From assembly GCA_947625135.1 (NCBI GenBank), contig CANQNE010000009.1, forward strand, positions 1 to 64,000: DNA of 64,000 nt, given 5' to 3'. The notes below the pieces were generated by a model. It was not told the DNA's origin. It searched no databases and saw only the letters and a list, made by a program, of their open reading frames with translations. This stretch comes from an uncultured Lachnospiraceae bacterium (GTDB lineage Bacteria; Bacillota; Clostridia; Lachnospirales; Lachnospiraceae). Positions 23,842 through 33,259 of the stretch are shown here, in pieces (within the stretch, counting starts at the first letter, position 1; each line of letters opens with the position of its first letter). The position numbers and the translations under genes were made by a program.

Positions 23842-25926
23842 TTATTCGTTACCGGCAACTGCGGCAGCCCTTGCTTTGATTTCTTTTTCCTGTACATCGG
23901 ACGGCGCCTGCTCATACCGTGCGAATTCGTATTCGTATTCGCCGCGGCCGCCTGTCATGGAGCGCAGATCCGTATTGTAACCGAACATTTCCATCATCGG
24001 CACATCCGCTTCGATCCGCTGCTTTCCGTGCCCAATGGGGTTCATGCCCAGTACACGGCCTCTTCTCTTATTCAGATCGCCCATGATATCTCCGGTAAAC
24101 TTATCCGGCACTACAACCTTTACGGAAACAATAGGCTCAAGAAGTACCGGGCCGGCCTCCATGAATCCCTTCTTGAAGGCCTGAATGGTCGCCATCTTAA
24201 AGGCCATTTCGGAGGAGTCTACCGGATGATAGGAACCATCGTACAGCACAGCCTTCACGCCCACTACGGGATAAGCCGCCAAAGGCCCCTTGAGCACAGA
24301 ATCCTGCATACCTTTTTCCACAGCAGGGAAATAGTTTTTCGGCACCGCGCCGCCTACAACGATCTGTTCAAATACATAAGGCGTTTCCAGATCGCCCAGC
24401 GCCTCGAAGGTCATCTTTACATGGCCATACTGTCCGTGACCGCCGGACTGCTTCTTGTATTTTGCCTCCACGTCAGATTTTTTGCGGATCGTCTCCCGGA
24501 ACGCCACCTTGGGTTTCTCCAGCAGGATTTCCACTTTATATTTTTCTTTCAGCTTGGAGGCAACGATCTCAAGATGCTGATCGCCGATGCCGTAGAGCAA
24601 TGTCTGGTGGTTCTCACCGTCATTCACTACCTTCAGGGTCAGATCTTCGTGCATCATCTTGGACAGCGCCTGAGAAATCTTATCCACATCGCCTTTGTTC
24701 TTCGCCTTGTACTGCATATATGTATAAGGCTTGGAGATCAGTGTGGGCGGATACTCTATCGGTGTGCTCTTTGTGGAAATGGTGTCGCCGGTACGGGCGC
24801 TTCCCAGCTTGCCGATGGCGCCGATATCGCCGGCTTCAAGTCTGGGAACCTCAATGGGCTTGTTCCCTTGCAGTACATACAGCTTGCTCAGCTTTTCTTC
24901 GGCATTTTTGTTGTGGTTGTACACGGTATCCGAATTCTTCAGCACACCGGAGCAAACCTTGATGAGAGAATATTTACCGATGAAGGGATCCACAATGGTC
25001 TTGAAGATATACGCGCTCATAGGCTTTGTAGCGTCATAATTTCCCGCAAATTCCTCTCCGCTCTTCACCAGCATTCCCTTCATCTCCCGCTTATCGGGAG
25101 AAGGCAGGTATTTCACAATGTCTGTGAGCAGATTGACAATGCCCTTGACTTCCAGACCGGAACCCATGGTAACGGGCACAATGCTTCCGTCGATTACATT
25201 TTCACGCAGCGCGCCTTCAATCTCTTCTTCCGTAAACTCTTCTCCTGTAAAGTAACGCTCCATATACTCTTCATTGGTCTCCGCAACAGCCTCCAGAAGC
25301 GTTTCACGGCACACCTCCAGATTGGGTTTGCAGTAATCAGGGATCTCACATTCTACAGAAGTCTCTCCCTGCCAGCGGCGGCCTGCCACCTTTACCACAT
25401 TGACATAGCCTACCAGCTTTTCGTTCTCACGGATGGGCTGATGGAAAGGCGCGATTTTCTTTCCGTAAAGCTCTGTCAGCGTTTCCACGGCGCCCCTGAA
25501 GGAGGCATTGTCCACATCCATCTCTGTCACAAAGATCATACGGGGCAGATTGTAGCGCTCACAAAGTTCCCACGCCTTTTCAGTGCCTACTTCCACGCCT
25601 GCCTTGCCGGATACAACGATCACAGCGGCGTCCGCAGCGCGTACGGCCTCTTCCACCTCTCCGACAAAATCAAAATATCCCGGTGTGTCCAGCACATTGA
25701 TCTTGGTGCCTTCCCACTCGATGGGAATCGTGGATGTCGTAATAGAAAACTGCCTTTTGATCTCTTCCTTGTCATAATCGCTGATCGTATTTCCATCGGT
25801 GACCTTTCCCATACGGCTGATGATACCGGCCTGCTTTGCCATGGCCTCCACCAGACTGGTCTTACCGCAGCCACCGTGTCCTAAAAATACAACGTTGCGA
25901 ATATTTTCTGTAGTGTACGTGTTCAT
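23842..25926 (-). CDS. Elongation factor G-like GTPase (EF-G paralogue)
   Basis: 694 residues with the full EF-G layout: GTPase domain, beta-barrel domain II, and domains III to V ending in the usual GRGEYEYEFARYEQAP. The P-loop is GHGGCGKTSL (residues 16-25), and DTPGY marks G3. The G4 motif, normally NKxD, reads TEMD at residues 134-137 (confirmed in the DNA), so guanine recognition may be changed. These features place it with EF-G paralogues of uncertain role, not the housekeeping FusA, which normally lies with rpsL/rpsG. AGGGGG precedes the start, and the gene stands alone between terminator and promoter. Confidence 0.9.
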   Translation of the reverse strand: MNTYTTENIRNVVFLGHGGCGKTSLVEAMAKQAGIISRMGKVTDGNTISDYDKEEIKRQFSITTSTIPIEWEGTKINVLDTPGYFDFVGEVEEAVRAADAAVIVVSGKAGVEVGTEKAWELCERYNLPRMIFVTEMDVDNASFRGAVETLTELYGKKIAPFHQPIRENEKLVGYVNVVKVAGRRWQGETSVECEIPDYCKPNLEVCRETLLEAVAETNEEYMERYFTGEEFTEEEIEGALRENVIDGSIVPVTMGSGLEVKGIVNLLTDIVKYLPSPDKREMKGMLVKSGEEFAGNYDATKPMSAYIFKTIVDPFIGKYSLIKVCSGVLKNSDTVYNHNKNAEEKLSKLYVLQGNKPIEVPRLEAGDIGAIGKLGSARTGDTISTKSTPIEYPPTLISKPYTYMQYKAKNKGDVDKISQALSKMMHEDLTLKVVNDGENHQTLLYGIGDQHLEIVASKLKEKYKVEILLEKPKVAFRETIRKKSDVEAKYKKQSGGHGQYGHVKMTFEALGDLETPYVFEQIVVGGAVPKNYFPAVEKGMQDSVLKGPLAAYPVVGVKAVLYDGSYHPVDSSEMAFKMATIQAFKKGFMEAGPVLLEPIVSVKVVVPDKFTGDIMGDLNKRRGRVLGMNPIGHGKQRIEADVPMMEMFGYNTDLRSMTGGRGEYEYEFARYEQAPSDVQEKEIKARAAAVAGNE

Positions 25927-26009
25927 ACAAAACCCCCTATACTTTTAATTTTTATCACTCCGGGTTTTCTTTTTCAAAATCCCCGTAAAGCAAATTCGCC
26001 TATGTGACT

Positions 26010-26038
26010 ATTGTACTAAAATCTCGAAAAAAACACAA
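26010..26038 (-). promoter_or_regulatory. Promoter of the EF-G-like gene
   Basis: On the minus strand TTGTGT (26033-26038) and TACAAT (26010-26015), 17-base spacing, about 85 bases before the start codon. The stretch 25927-26288 otherwise holds only this and the tyrA promoter. Confidence 0.65.
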
Positions 26039-26174
26039 GCAATTTCTACAACTTTGACGATACATTTTTTCCTTTTTCAGAAGGATTCTTCAAAAATCTG
26101 TTTTTTGTCAAATTTTCTATTTTTTAACACTTTCATGGAGCCATTGTGCTTTGTCACTTTAAAGCGCCAAACTA

Positions 26175-26203
26175 TTGACACTGTTTTCAAAATCCGATAT
26201 AAT
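26175..26203 (+). promoter_or_regulatory. Consensus promoter of tyrA-aroA
   Basis: Perfect TTGACA (26175-26180) and TATAAT (26198-26203) with 17-base spacing. The leader of about 80 bases holds a small hairpin TCACAG...CTGTGA (26220-26239). No riboswitch or T-box was recognised. Confidence 0.9.
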
Positions 26204-26288
26204 AGGAGCAGTTTGTCGATCACAGAAATCATTCTGTGAAAAAGCATATTTATGCGCAGAGTTTTTACAGTGGAATTGGAGATTATTT

Positions 26289-27389
26289 ATGAAGCAAAAA
26301 ACAATCGGCTTTGTGAGCCTTGGCCTCATCGGCGGCTCCATTGCCAAAACAATCAAACGTATTTTTCCCGATTACAGGCTGATCGCCTACAACCGTTCTC
26401 AGCGGGTGCTGGATCAGGCTGTTTCCGAGGGCATCATCGACGTTCCCTGTGACGGCGTGGACAGCCGTTTCAGTGAATGTGACTATATCTTTTTATGTGC
26501 GCCGGTTTCCGTTAATGTCTCTTATCTGCCCGTCATCAAAAGTTTTATACGGCCGGGCACGATACTCACCGATGTGGGCAGCACCAAATCGGATATTCAT
26601 GAGCAGATCCGCGCCGCCGGGCTGGAGGATTTCTTTATCGGCGGGCATCCCATGACCGGTTCCGAAAAGACCGGCTATCAAAATGCCACCGCCTATCTGC
26701 TTGAAAATGCTTATTATATCCTGACGCCCACCTCCTCCGTTTCCCGGGATCTGGTTGCGGACTATGAATCCTTAGTCGGCAGTCTGGGGGCACTGCCCAT
26801 GATATTGGACTGCAGGCTCCATGATTACGCCACCGCAGCCGTCAGCCATCTTCCTCATCTGATCGCCGCCAGTCTTGTAAATCTGGTAAAGGACGGCGAT
26901 ACGGAGGACGCTTTGCTCAAGACCATTGCGGCAGGCGGATTCAAGGATATTACCCGCATCGCTTCCTCTTCTCCCGACATGTGGCAGCAGATCTGCCTCA
27001 CCAACCGGGACCAGATTCAGACGGTGCTGCTGCGTTATATCAACTCGCTGAAGCAGATCTCCCGCTCTCTGGAGGAAAAGGACGCTCAGGCTCTCTACAC
27101 CCTCTTCGACACGGCAGGGGAATACAGGAACAGCATTTCCGTGGGGCCGAAGGGCTCCATACGGAAAACTTACGAAATTTACTGCGACATTATCGACGAG
27201 TCCGGCGCCATTGCCACCATTGCCACCATTCTTGCGACCAACGGCATCAGCATCAAAAATATCGGCATTGTCCACAACCGGGAATTTGAAGAAGGCGTCC
27301 TGCACATTGCCTTTTACAATGAAACGGCAAGGGAGCAGGCGGTAGAAATGCTGAAACGCCACCGTTATACTGTTTATGAAAGGATGTAA
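26289..27389 (+). CDS. tyrA: Prephenate dehydrogenase with ACT domain
   Basis: 366 residues. It oxidises prephenate to 4-hydroxyphenylpyruvate in tyrosine synthesis. The N-terminal NAD-binding motif is SLGLIGGSIAKTI, followed by the family signature GGHPMTGSEKTGY; the C-terminal about 70 residues (ESGAIATIATILATNGISIK) form an ACT domain, which usually binds the end product for feedback control. The frame is open much further upstream, through the promoter, but GGAG at 26278-26281 fixes the start. The stop overlaps the leader of aroA, only four bases before its ATG. Confidence 0.94.
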   Translation: MKQKTIGFVSLGLIGGSIAKTIKRIFPDYRLIAYNRSQRVLDQAVSEGIIDVPCDGVDSRFSECDYIFLCAPVSVNVSYLPVIKSFIRPGTILTDVGSTKSDIHEQIRAAGLEDFFIGGHPMTGSEKTGYQNATAYLLENAYYILTPTSSVSRDLVADYESLVGSLGALPMILDCRLHDYATAAVSHLPHLIAASLVNLVKDGDTEDALLKTIAAGGFKDITRIASSSPDMWQQICLTNRDQIQTVLLRYINSLKQISRSLEEKDAQALYTLFDTAGEYRNSISVGPKGSIRKTYEIYCDIIDESGAIATIATILATNGISIKNIGIVHNREFEEGVLHIAFYNETAREQAVEMLKRHRYTVYERM

Positions 27390-27393
27390 TCCC

Positions 27394-28701
27394 ATGAAAT
27401 TATCTCCCGCCAAAAATTTAAGAGGCGAGATCCTCATCCCCGGAGACAAGTCTATCTCCCACCGCGCCGTCATGCTGGGCGCGCTGGCGGAAGGCGTCAC
27501 GGAGATCACCAATTTTCTCCGGGGCGCAGACTGTCTCTCCACGATGGACTGCTTCCGCAAAATGGGTATTGTCATTGAAGATTCCGGCAGCGTGATACGG
27601 GTTCACGGCAAGGGCCTCCACGGCCTGTCCGCCCCCGCTTCCATGCTGGATGTGGGAAACAGCGGCACCACCACCCGGCTGATCTCCGGTATCCTTGCGG
27701 GACAGCCCTTTGAAAGTACATTAAACGGGGACGCCTCCATCCAAAAGCGTCCCATGAACCGGATCATCGCCCCATTGTCTATGATGGGTGCGCAGATTCA
27801 AAGTATGAAAGACAACGGCTGCGCGCCCCTTTCCATCTCACCCGCCCGGCTGCGTACTCTTCCCGGCGGCGCCGTGAGAAATGTGCTGAAGGGGATCCAC
27901 TATCAGTCTCCTGTGGCTTCCGCGCAGGTCAAATCTTCGGTTCTGTTCGCAGGTATGTACGCCGACGGCGTCACCGCCGTCACGGAGCCTGCCCTCACCC
28001 GCAACCACTCGGAGCTGATGCTGCGGCAGTTCGGCGCAGAGGTCATCTCCGAGGGCACCACTGCTTCCATTACCCCGGAGCCCCGGCTGCAGGCGCAGAA
28101 AATTCAGGTGCCGGGGGATATTTCTTCTGCCGCCTACTTCATTGCCGCCGGCCTCATCGTACCCGGTTCCCGGCTGCTGATCCGGAATGTGGACATCAAT
28201 CCAACCAGAGACGGTATTTTACAGGTTGCAAGACAGATGGGGGCCAAGATCACACTGGAACATACAGACACCTCTTCTGCAGAGATCACTGCGGATATCC
28301 TTGTGGAATCCTGCGGCCTGAAGGCTGTCACCATCGGCGGCGAACTGATCCCCGCCCTCATTGACGAGATTCCCATGATCGCCGTGCTGGCCTGCTTTGC
28401 AGAAGGCACCACCGTGATCAGGGACGCGGCGGAATTAAAGGTCAAGGAATCCAACCGCATCGACACGGTGGTGACAAACTTAAAGGCCATGGGCGCCCGG
28501 ATCGAGGCAACCGACGACGGTATGATCATAGAGGGCGGCCATCCCCTTCACGGCGCAGTCATCGAGAGCTATCTGGATCACCGCATCGCCATGAGCTTTG
28601 CCGTTGCCGCCCTTGCCGCAGAAGGCGAGACCACCATCCGTCACGGGGACTGCGTCAATATTTCTTATCCGGGATTTTATGAAACATTGCTGAGCCTGTA
28701 A
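27394..28701 (+). CDS. aroA: 3-phosphoshikimate 1-carboxyvinyltransferase (EPSP synthase)
   Basis: 435 residues. It joins phosphoenolpyruvate to shikimate-3-phosphate in the shikimate pathway. The motifs are GDKSISHRAVML, GNSGTTTRLISG (the PEP-binding loop in the form usual for low-GC Gram-positives), LDHRIAMSFAVAAL and KVKESNRI. Length is normal. It is translationally linked to tyrA (four-base gap), with AAAGGA inside the tyrA end. The two genes supply successive parts of the aromatic pathway. Confidence 0.96.
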   Translation: MKLSPAKNLRGEILIPGDKSISHRAVMLGALAEGVTEITNFLRGADCLSTMDCFRKMGIVIEDSGSVIRVHGKGLHGLSAPASMLDVGNSGTTTRLISGILAGQPFESTLNGDASIQKRPMNRIIAPLSMMGAQIQSMKDNGCAPLSISPARLRTLPGGAVRNVLKGIHYQSPVASAQVKSSVLFAGMYADGVTAVTEPALTRNHSELMLRQFGAEVISEGTTASITPEPRLQAQKIQVPGDISSAAYFIAAGLIVPGSRLLIRNVDINPTRDGILQVARQMGAKITLEHTDTSSAEITADILVESCGLKAVTIGGELIPALIDEIPMIAVLACFAEGTTVIRDAAELKVKESNRIDTVVTNLKAMGARIEATDDGMIIEGGHPLHGAVIESYLDHRIAMSFAVAALAAEGETTIRHGDCVNISYPGFYETLLSL

Positions 28702-28705
28702 CATC

Positions 28706-30913
28706 TTACCGCACTACCAGCAGTTTTTTCTTTTCATCTACCTGCCCCTGTGCGGCAGTCTCTACCATACCGTACTCGTCACTGTTGGTAACAACCACCG
28801 GCGTGACGGTGCGGTATCCGTCTTTTTTCAGGCCCTGCAGATCAAACCGGGCGAGCAGATCGCCCTTTTTGAACCTGTCGCCGTCCCTTACAAGTATCTC
28901 AAAATGTTTTCCCTTCAGTTCCACCGTATCGATCCCGATATGGATCAGCAGCTCCACGCCCCTGTCGGAGACAAGTCCCATCGCGTGCTTTGTGTCAAAA
29001 ACCATGGAAACATGCCCGTCAAATGGGGCAAATACCTGTCCGCTTTCCGGTTCTATCGCCATGCCCTGACCGACCATTCCCTCGGAAAACACATCGTCGC
29101 CGATCTCATAAAGGGCCACCGCTTTTCCTCTCACCGGGGCGTAGACCGCTTCCTGAAATCCCTGCCGTCCATCACTGCCGGTATTGCTGCCGGCCCTGGC
29201 GTTTTCCTTTTGGTTCCGTTCCTCTACCGCCTCTGCCGCATGACGGTTTTCCGGGCTGGCAAGGGTAATCCCGTCCTTTTTTGGATCCGCAAGGTAAGCC
29301 TCCAGATCGGATCGGATCACCGTCACCTTGGGCCCGTAGACCAGCTGTACCGCCGCGCCCTTCTTGATGATTCCTGCGGCGCCGGTCTGTCTGAGAATAT
29401 CCTCCCGCACCTTTGTGCTGTCTACCACTGTGATCCTCAGCCGCGTGATACAACAGTCCAGATCCGCGATATTTCCCTTTCCGCCCAGCCCGGCCACGAT
29501 CATGGCGCACTGGGTATCTTCCGCTTCCTTTCTCCTGCCGCCAGCAGGACTGCCCTCCTTCTGTTTCCGCGCAGCGTCCACATCCGCCCTTGTATACAGC
29601 TTGATCTCTCCTTCTCCTCCCTCTTCTCTTCCCGGGGTTTTCAGCCGCAGCTTACGGATCAGGAACTGAAACACCAGATAATAAAGGGCAAAATAGGCGA
29701 TCCCAACTATCAGGATCCAGATCCAGTTGGTCTTTGCATTTCCCTGCAGAATCCCAAAGAGCAGCAGATCGATGAATCCGCCGGAAAAGGTCATGCCAAC
29801 GCCAACACCGAATAGGTGCATCAGCATAAAGGAAAATCCCGCAAAGACACAGTGGACGATATACAGAACGGGCGCCACAAACAGAAAAGTAAATTCCAGC
29901 GGCTCCGTGATACCGGTGAGAATGGAGGTCAGCGCCGCCGACAAAAGCAGCCCGCCCACCGCTTTTTTGTTTTCTTTTTTCGCACACTGGTACATCGCCA
30001 GCGCCGCGCCGGGCAGTCCAAAGATCATGAACGGAAATTTTCCTGCCAAAAACCGGGTGGCCTCCACAGAAAACGAGGTAGTCTGAGGATCCGCCAGCTG
30101 GGCGAAATAAATATTCTGGGCGCCCTCATAAAGCGTTCCGCCGATCTCCATGGTGCCGCCCACCGCAGTCTGCCAGAAGGGGATATAAAATACATGGTGC
30201 AGCCCGAAGGGGATCAGGGCCCGCTCGATCAGGCCGTACACCCACGTTCCCGCGTAACCGGAACTGCGGACCAGATCGCCCAGAGAAAAGATCCCTCTCT
30301 GTACCCATGGCCATATAAATACCATCAATACCCCTACAAATACATAGGTAAGGGCAGAAATGATCGGCACAAACCTGGTGCCGCCGAAGAAGGACAGCGC
30401 CTGCGGCAGCTGGATCTTATAAAACCGGTTATGCAGCGCCGCCACGCCAAGTCCCACGATGATGCCGCCGAAAACGCCCATCTGCAGAGATTGGATCCCC
30501 ACCACAGAGGTGATCGTTCCGGAAAGGACATGCTGCGCCGGCTGTCCGTCCACGATACTGCCGTTTGCCTCCAGCAGGGCGCTGATGGATGCGTGCATTA
30601 TAAAAAAGGCAATGGCCGCGGAAAGGGCAGCCACTTCCTTTTCCTGTTTCGCCATGCCGATGGCTACACCTACGGCAAAAATGATGGGCAGATTTGAAAA
30701 TACAATATCGCCGGCATCTTTCATCACCAGCAGGATCCCATGGAGGATGGTACCCTCTCCCAGAAGCCCCTTCAATCCGTACGCGCTGATGGTATGGGCG
30801 TTTGTAAAAGAGCTTCCGATGCCAAGGAGCAAACCTGCCGCCGGCAGGATGGCGATCGGGAGCATAAAGGATCGTCCGATCCTCTGCAGTATGCCAAATA
30901 TTCGATCTTTCAT
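28706..30913 (-). CDS. PTS glucose/N-acetylglucosamine-type transporter, IICBA in one chain
   Basis: 735 residues in domain order C-B-A. The IIC membrane domain (about 1-430) has about ten segments. The IIB domain follows, with its phosphocysteine in DLDCCITRLR. The IIA domain is C-terminal, with the phosphohistidine at about H658 (LLIHIGIDTVELKG). It imports and phosphorylates a hexose using phosphoenolpyruvate. The sequence fits the PtsG/NagE branch; glucose versus N-acetylglucosamine cannot be decided. Two linker stretches rich in Gly, Lys and Glu separate the domains. GGAGAG lies before the chosen start; the open frame reaches 21 codons further. Confidence 0.93.
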   Translation of the reverse strand: MKDRIFGILQRIGRSFMLPIAILPAAGLLLGIGSSFTNAHTISAYGLKGLLGEGTILHGILLVMKDAGDIVFSNLPIIFAVGVAIGMAKQEKEVAALSAAIAFFIMHASISALLEANGSIVDGQPAQHVLSGTITSVVGIQSLQMGVFGGIIVGLGVAALHNRFYKIQLPQALSFFGGTRFVPIISALTYVFVGVLMVFIWPWVQRGIFSLGDLVRSSGYAGTWVYGLIERALIPFGLHHVFYIPFWQTAVGGTMEIGGTLYEGAQNIYFAQLADPQTTSFSVEATRFLAGKFPFMIFGLPGAALAMYQCAKKENKKAVGGLLLSAALTSILTGITEPLEFTFLFVAPVLYIVHCVFAGFSFMLMHLFGVGVGMTFSGGFIDLLLFGILQGNAKTNWIWILIVGIAYFALYYLVFQFLIRKLRLKTPGREEGGEGEIKLYTRADVDAARKQKEGSPAGGRRKEAEDTQCAMIVAGLGGKGNIADLDCCITRLRITVVDSTKVREDILRQTGAAGIIKKGAAVQLVYGPKVTVIRSDLEAYLADPKKDGITLASPENRHAAEAVEERNQKENARAGSNTGSDGRQGFQEAVYAPVRGKAVALYEIGDDVFSEGMVGQGMAIEPESGQVFAPFDGHVSMVFDTKHAMGLVSDRGVELLIHIGIDTVELKGKHFEILVRDGDRFKKGDLLARFDLQGLKKDGYRTVTPVVVTNSDEYGMVETAAQGQVDEKKKLLVVR

Positions 30914-31069
30914 CGTACTCTCCATTCCGGCGCAAAAGCCATTATTTTTATGAAGAGCATTTCCAGAAATCCGCAAAAAAATACCTTAAGGCGCCGCCAA
31001 TCTGCAAAAATCTGCCTGCTACCCGTCCGTAAAGCGAACGGAGCCCCGCCACAACAGCTTTGAAATCTG

Positions 31070-31115
31070 AAAAACAGCCCCAGAGCAAGCTAAATCAAAT
31101 CCTGCTCTGGGGCTG
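31070..31115 (-). terminator. Terminator of ftsH
   Basis: CAGCCCCAGAGCA and TGCTCTGGGGCTG form a perfect 13-bp stem; on the minus strand TTTTTC follows. Confidence 0.88.
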
Positions 31116-31173
31116 TTCTGCAACAGTTTTACGCGCCGCACCCGGCGCATATATGACATTTTATTTTGTTCGT

Positions 31174-33120
31174 CTATTCTTCAGGGCGGTCTGCATCGCC
31201 GGCTTCCACTGTATGCTCCCCTTCGCCTGCCTGTTCTTCCGGAGCCGAAAGGCTGTTCTGATCCGCCTGATCCTTCTGATCACCAGTGCCTTTTACCCGC
31301 TCAAAGATTTCCATGAACTGCTTTCCGGTGATCGTCTCCTTCTCATAAAGGAATGCCGCAATGGCGTCCATGACCGGCCGGTTGTCTGCCAGCAGCGCTT
31401 TCGCTCTCTCATAGCAATCCTTCAGGATCGACATCACCTCTTCGTCGATCTGTGCCGCTGTCTCCTCACCGCAGTTTAACACCGACCGTCCGTCCAAATA
31501 CTGGCTTTCAACGGTTTCCAGCGCCATCAGGCCAAATTTCTCCGACATACCGAACCTTGTCACCATGGAGCGGGCCAGATTGGTAGCCTGCTCGATATCG
31601 TTGGAAGCCCCTGTCGTCACTGTATCGAATACCAGCTCCTCCGCGCTGCGGCCGCCAAACAGTGTGATCAGCCTTGCCACCAGTTCATCCTTTGTCATCA
31701 GGAATTTTTCTTCCTCCGGCACCTGCATCACATAACCCAGCGAACCCATAGTCCTGGGAACGATGGTAATCTTCTGTACCGGCTCCGCATCCTTCAAAAG
31801 TGCCGTTACTAGGGCATGTCCCACCTCATGGTAGGCCACGATCCGCTTTTCTCTGTCGCTGAGTACCCTGTCCTTTTTCTCTTTGCCTGCAATAACCACT
31901 TCCACGGATTCAAACAGATCCGCCTGATTCACAAACTGGCGTCCGTTCTTCACCGCTAAGATCGCCGCTTCATTGATCATATTAGCCAGATCGGAACCTA
32001 CCGCGCCGCTTGTGGCCATGGCAATCTCTTCCAGATCCACGCTGTCATCCATCAGTACGTCCTTGGAATGTACCTTCAGCACCTCCAGACGTCCTCTCAG
32101 ATCCGGCTTCTCCACAATGATCCGCCTGTCAAAACGTCCGGGACGCAGCAGCGCCTTGTCCAGAATCTCCGGGCGGTTGGTGGCGGCTAAGATCAAAATT
32201 CCCTTGGAGGTATCAAAACCGTCCATCTCCGCCAGCAGCTGGTTCAGCGTCTGTTCCCGCTCGTCGTTGCCGCCGTAACGGCTGTCACGGCTCTTGCCGA
32301 TGGCGTCGATCTCATCAATAAAAATGATACAGGGTGCGTTTTTTTCCGCTTCCTTAAACAGATCCCTTACACGGGAAGCGCCCACGCCCACAAACATTTC
32401 CACAAAATCCGAACCCGCCAGACTGAAGAACGGCACCTTGGCCTCTCCAGCCACAGCTTTGGCAAGCAGCGTCTTACCGGTTCCGGGCGGGCCCACGAGC
32501 AGCGCGCCCTTGGGGAGCTTTGCGCCGATGGCGGTATATCTTCCGGGATTATGCAGGAAGTCTACCACCTCCTGCAGGGACTCCTTCGCCTCGTCCTGCC
32601 CTGCCACATCCTTAAAGGTAACGCCGGTCTCCTTATCCATATATACCCGCGCATTGTTCTTTCCCACGCCCATGACGCCGCCGCCCTTGGACATTCTGCG
32701 CATGATAAAGCTGAACAGGATCCAGATCAGCACCAGCGGCAGCACATAGAGGAAAATGATATCCAGGATCATGGAGCCGGAATCCGGTATCTTGCCGTTA
32801 TAGGTTACTTTATGCTCATCCAGAAGATCCAGAAGATCATCGTCTTCCAGCACTCCCGTATAATAGATGATGTCCAAAAAAGGACTGGGCTGCTTCTTCG
32901 GCTCAATATTGATCTGATTGGATGTGATCTCCACCGTCTTTACTTCATCGTTTTTCACCATTTTCAAGAATTCATTATAGGTGATCTCTCTGCTTCTGGC
33001 GTTCATGAACATACTGCTGAAAGCCGTCATGGCGGCAAGGGTCAGCAGCGTGATCACAATGAAGATCAGCAGCGTCTGTTTATTCTGAGGGCCTTTTTTA
33101 TCCTGTTGTTTGTTATCCAT
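31174..33120 (-). CDS. ftsH: ATP-dependent zinc metalloprotease FtsH
   Basis: 648 residues. It is a membrane-anchored AAA protease that degrades misfolded and regulatory proteins. Two membrane segments (about 16-37 and 117-139) flank an extracellular part. The AAA domain has Walker A GPPGTGKT (210-217), Walker [11 protein letters not shown] and the second region of homology ending in RPGRFDRR. The zinc site is HEVGH (431-435), a variant of the usual HEAGH. The C-terminal tail is acidic and Gln/Glu-rich. Its promoter and terminator make it a single-gene unit. Confidence 0.97.
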   Translation of the reverse strand: MDNKQQDKKGPQNKQTLLIFIVITLLTLAAMTAFSSMFMNARSREITYNEFLKMVKNDEVKTVEITSNQINIEPKKQPSPFLDIIYYTGVLEDDDLLDLLDEHKVTYNGKIPDSGSMILDIIFLYVLPLVLIWILFSFIMRRMSKGGGVMGVGKNNARVYMDKETGVTFKDVAGQDEAKESLQEVVDFLHNPGRYTAIGAKLPKGALLVGPPGTGKTLLAKAVAGEAKVPFFSLAGSDFVEMFVGVGASRVRDLFKEAEKNAPCIIFIDEIDAIGKSRDSRYGGNDEREQTLNQLLAEMDGFDTSKGILILAATNRPEILDKALLRPGRFDRRIIVEKPDLRGRLEVLKVHSKDVLMDDSVDLEEIAMATSGAVGSDLANMINEAAILAVKNGRQFVNQADLFESVEVVIAGKEKKDRVLSDREKRIVAYHEVGHALVTALLKDAEPVQKITIVPRTMGSLGYVMQVPEEEKFLMTKDELVARLITLFGGRSAEELVFDTVTTGASNDIEQATNLARSMVTRFGMSEKFGLMALETVESQYLDGRSVLNCGEETAAQIDEEVMSILKDCYERAKALLADNRPVMDAIAAFLYEKETITGKQFMEIFERVKGTGDQKDQADQNSLSAPEEQAGEGEHTVEAGDADRPEE

Positions 33121-33152
33121 AAAGTTCCTCCCATTGTTATTTCACACGCTTT

Positions 33153-33181
33153 ATGATAAATTGTTACCAGAGAGAAGTCAA
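33153..33181 (-). promoter_or_regulatory. Promoter of ftsH
   Basis: On the minus strand TTGACT (33176-33181) and TATCAT (33153-33158), 17-base spacing, about 30 bases before the start codon. Confidence 0.7.
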
Positions 33182-33217
33182 TATATAAGATGTGAAACTT
33201 TTTTGTGCAATTTAATA

Positions 33218-33244
33218 GGAGCTGCCGCACTCTGCAGCAGCTCC
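33218..33244 (-). terminator. Hairpin after pyrG
   Basis: GGAGCTGC and GCAGCTCC form a stem a few bases beyond the pyrG stop codon. No good T run follows, so it may be a weak terminator. Confidence 0.45.
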
Positions 33245-33259
33245 GCCATCTTTTCAGGA

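Noticed and set aside
23752..25884. A 710-codon plus-strand open frame opposite the EF-G-like gene
   Set aside because: Its composition (many His, Leu, Phe) is typical of an antisense shadow, and the minus-strand gene has full EF-G motifs.
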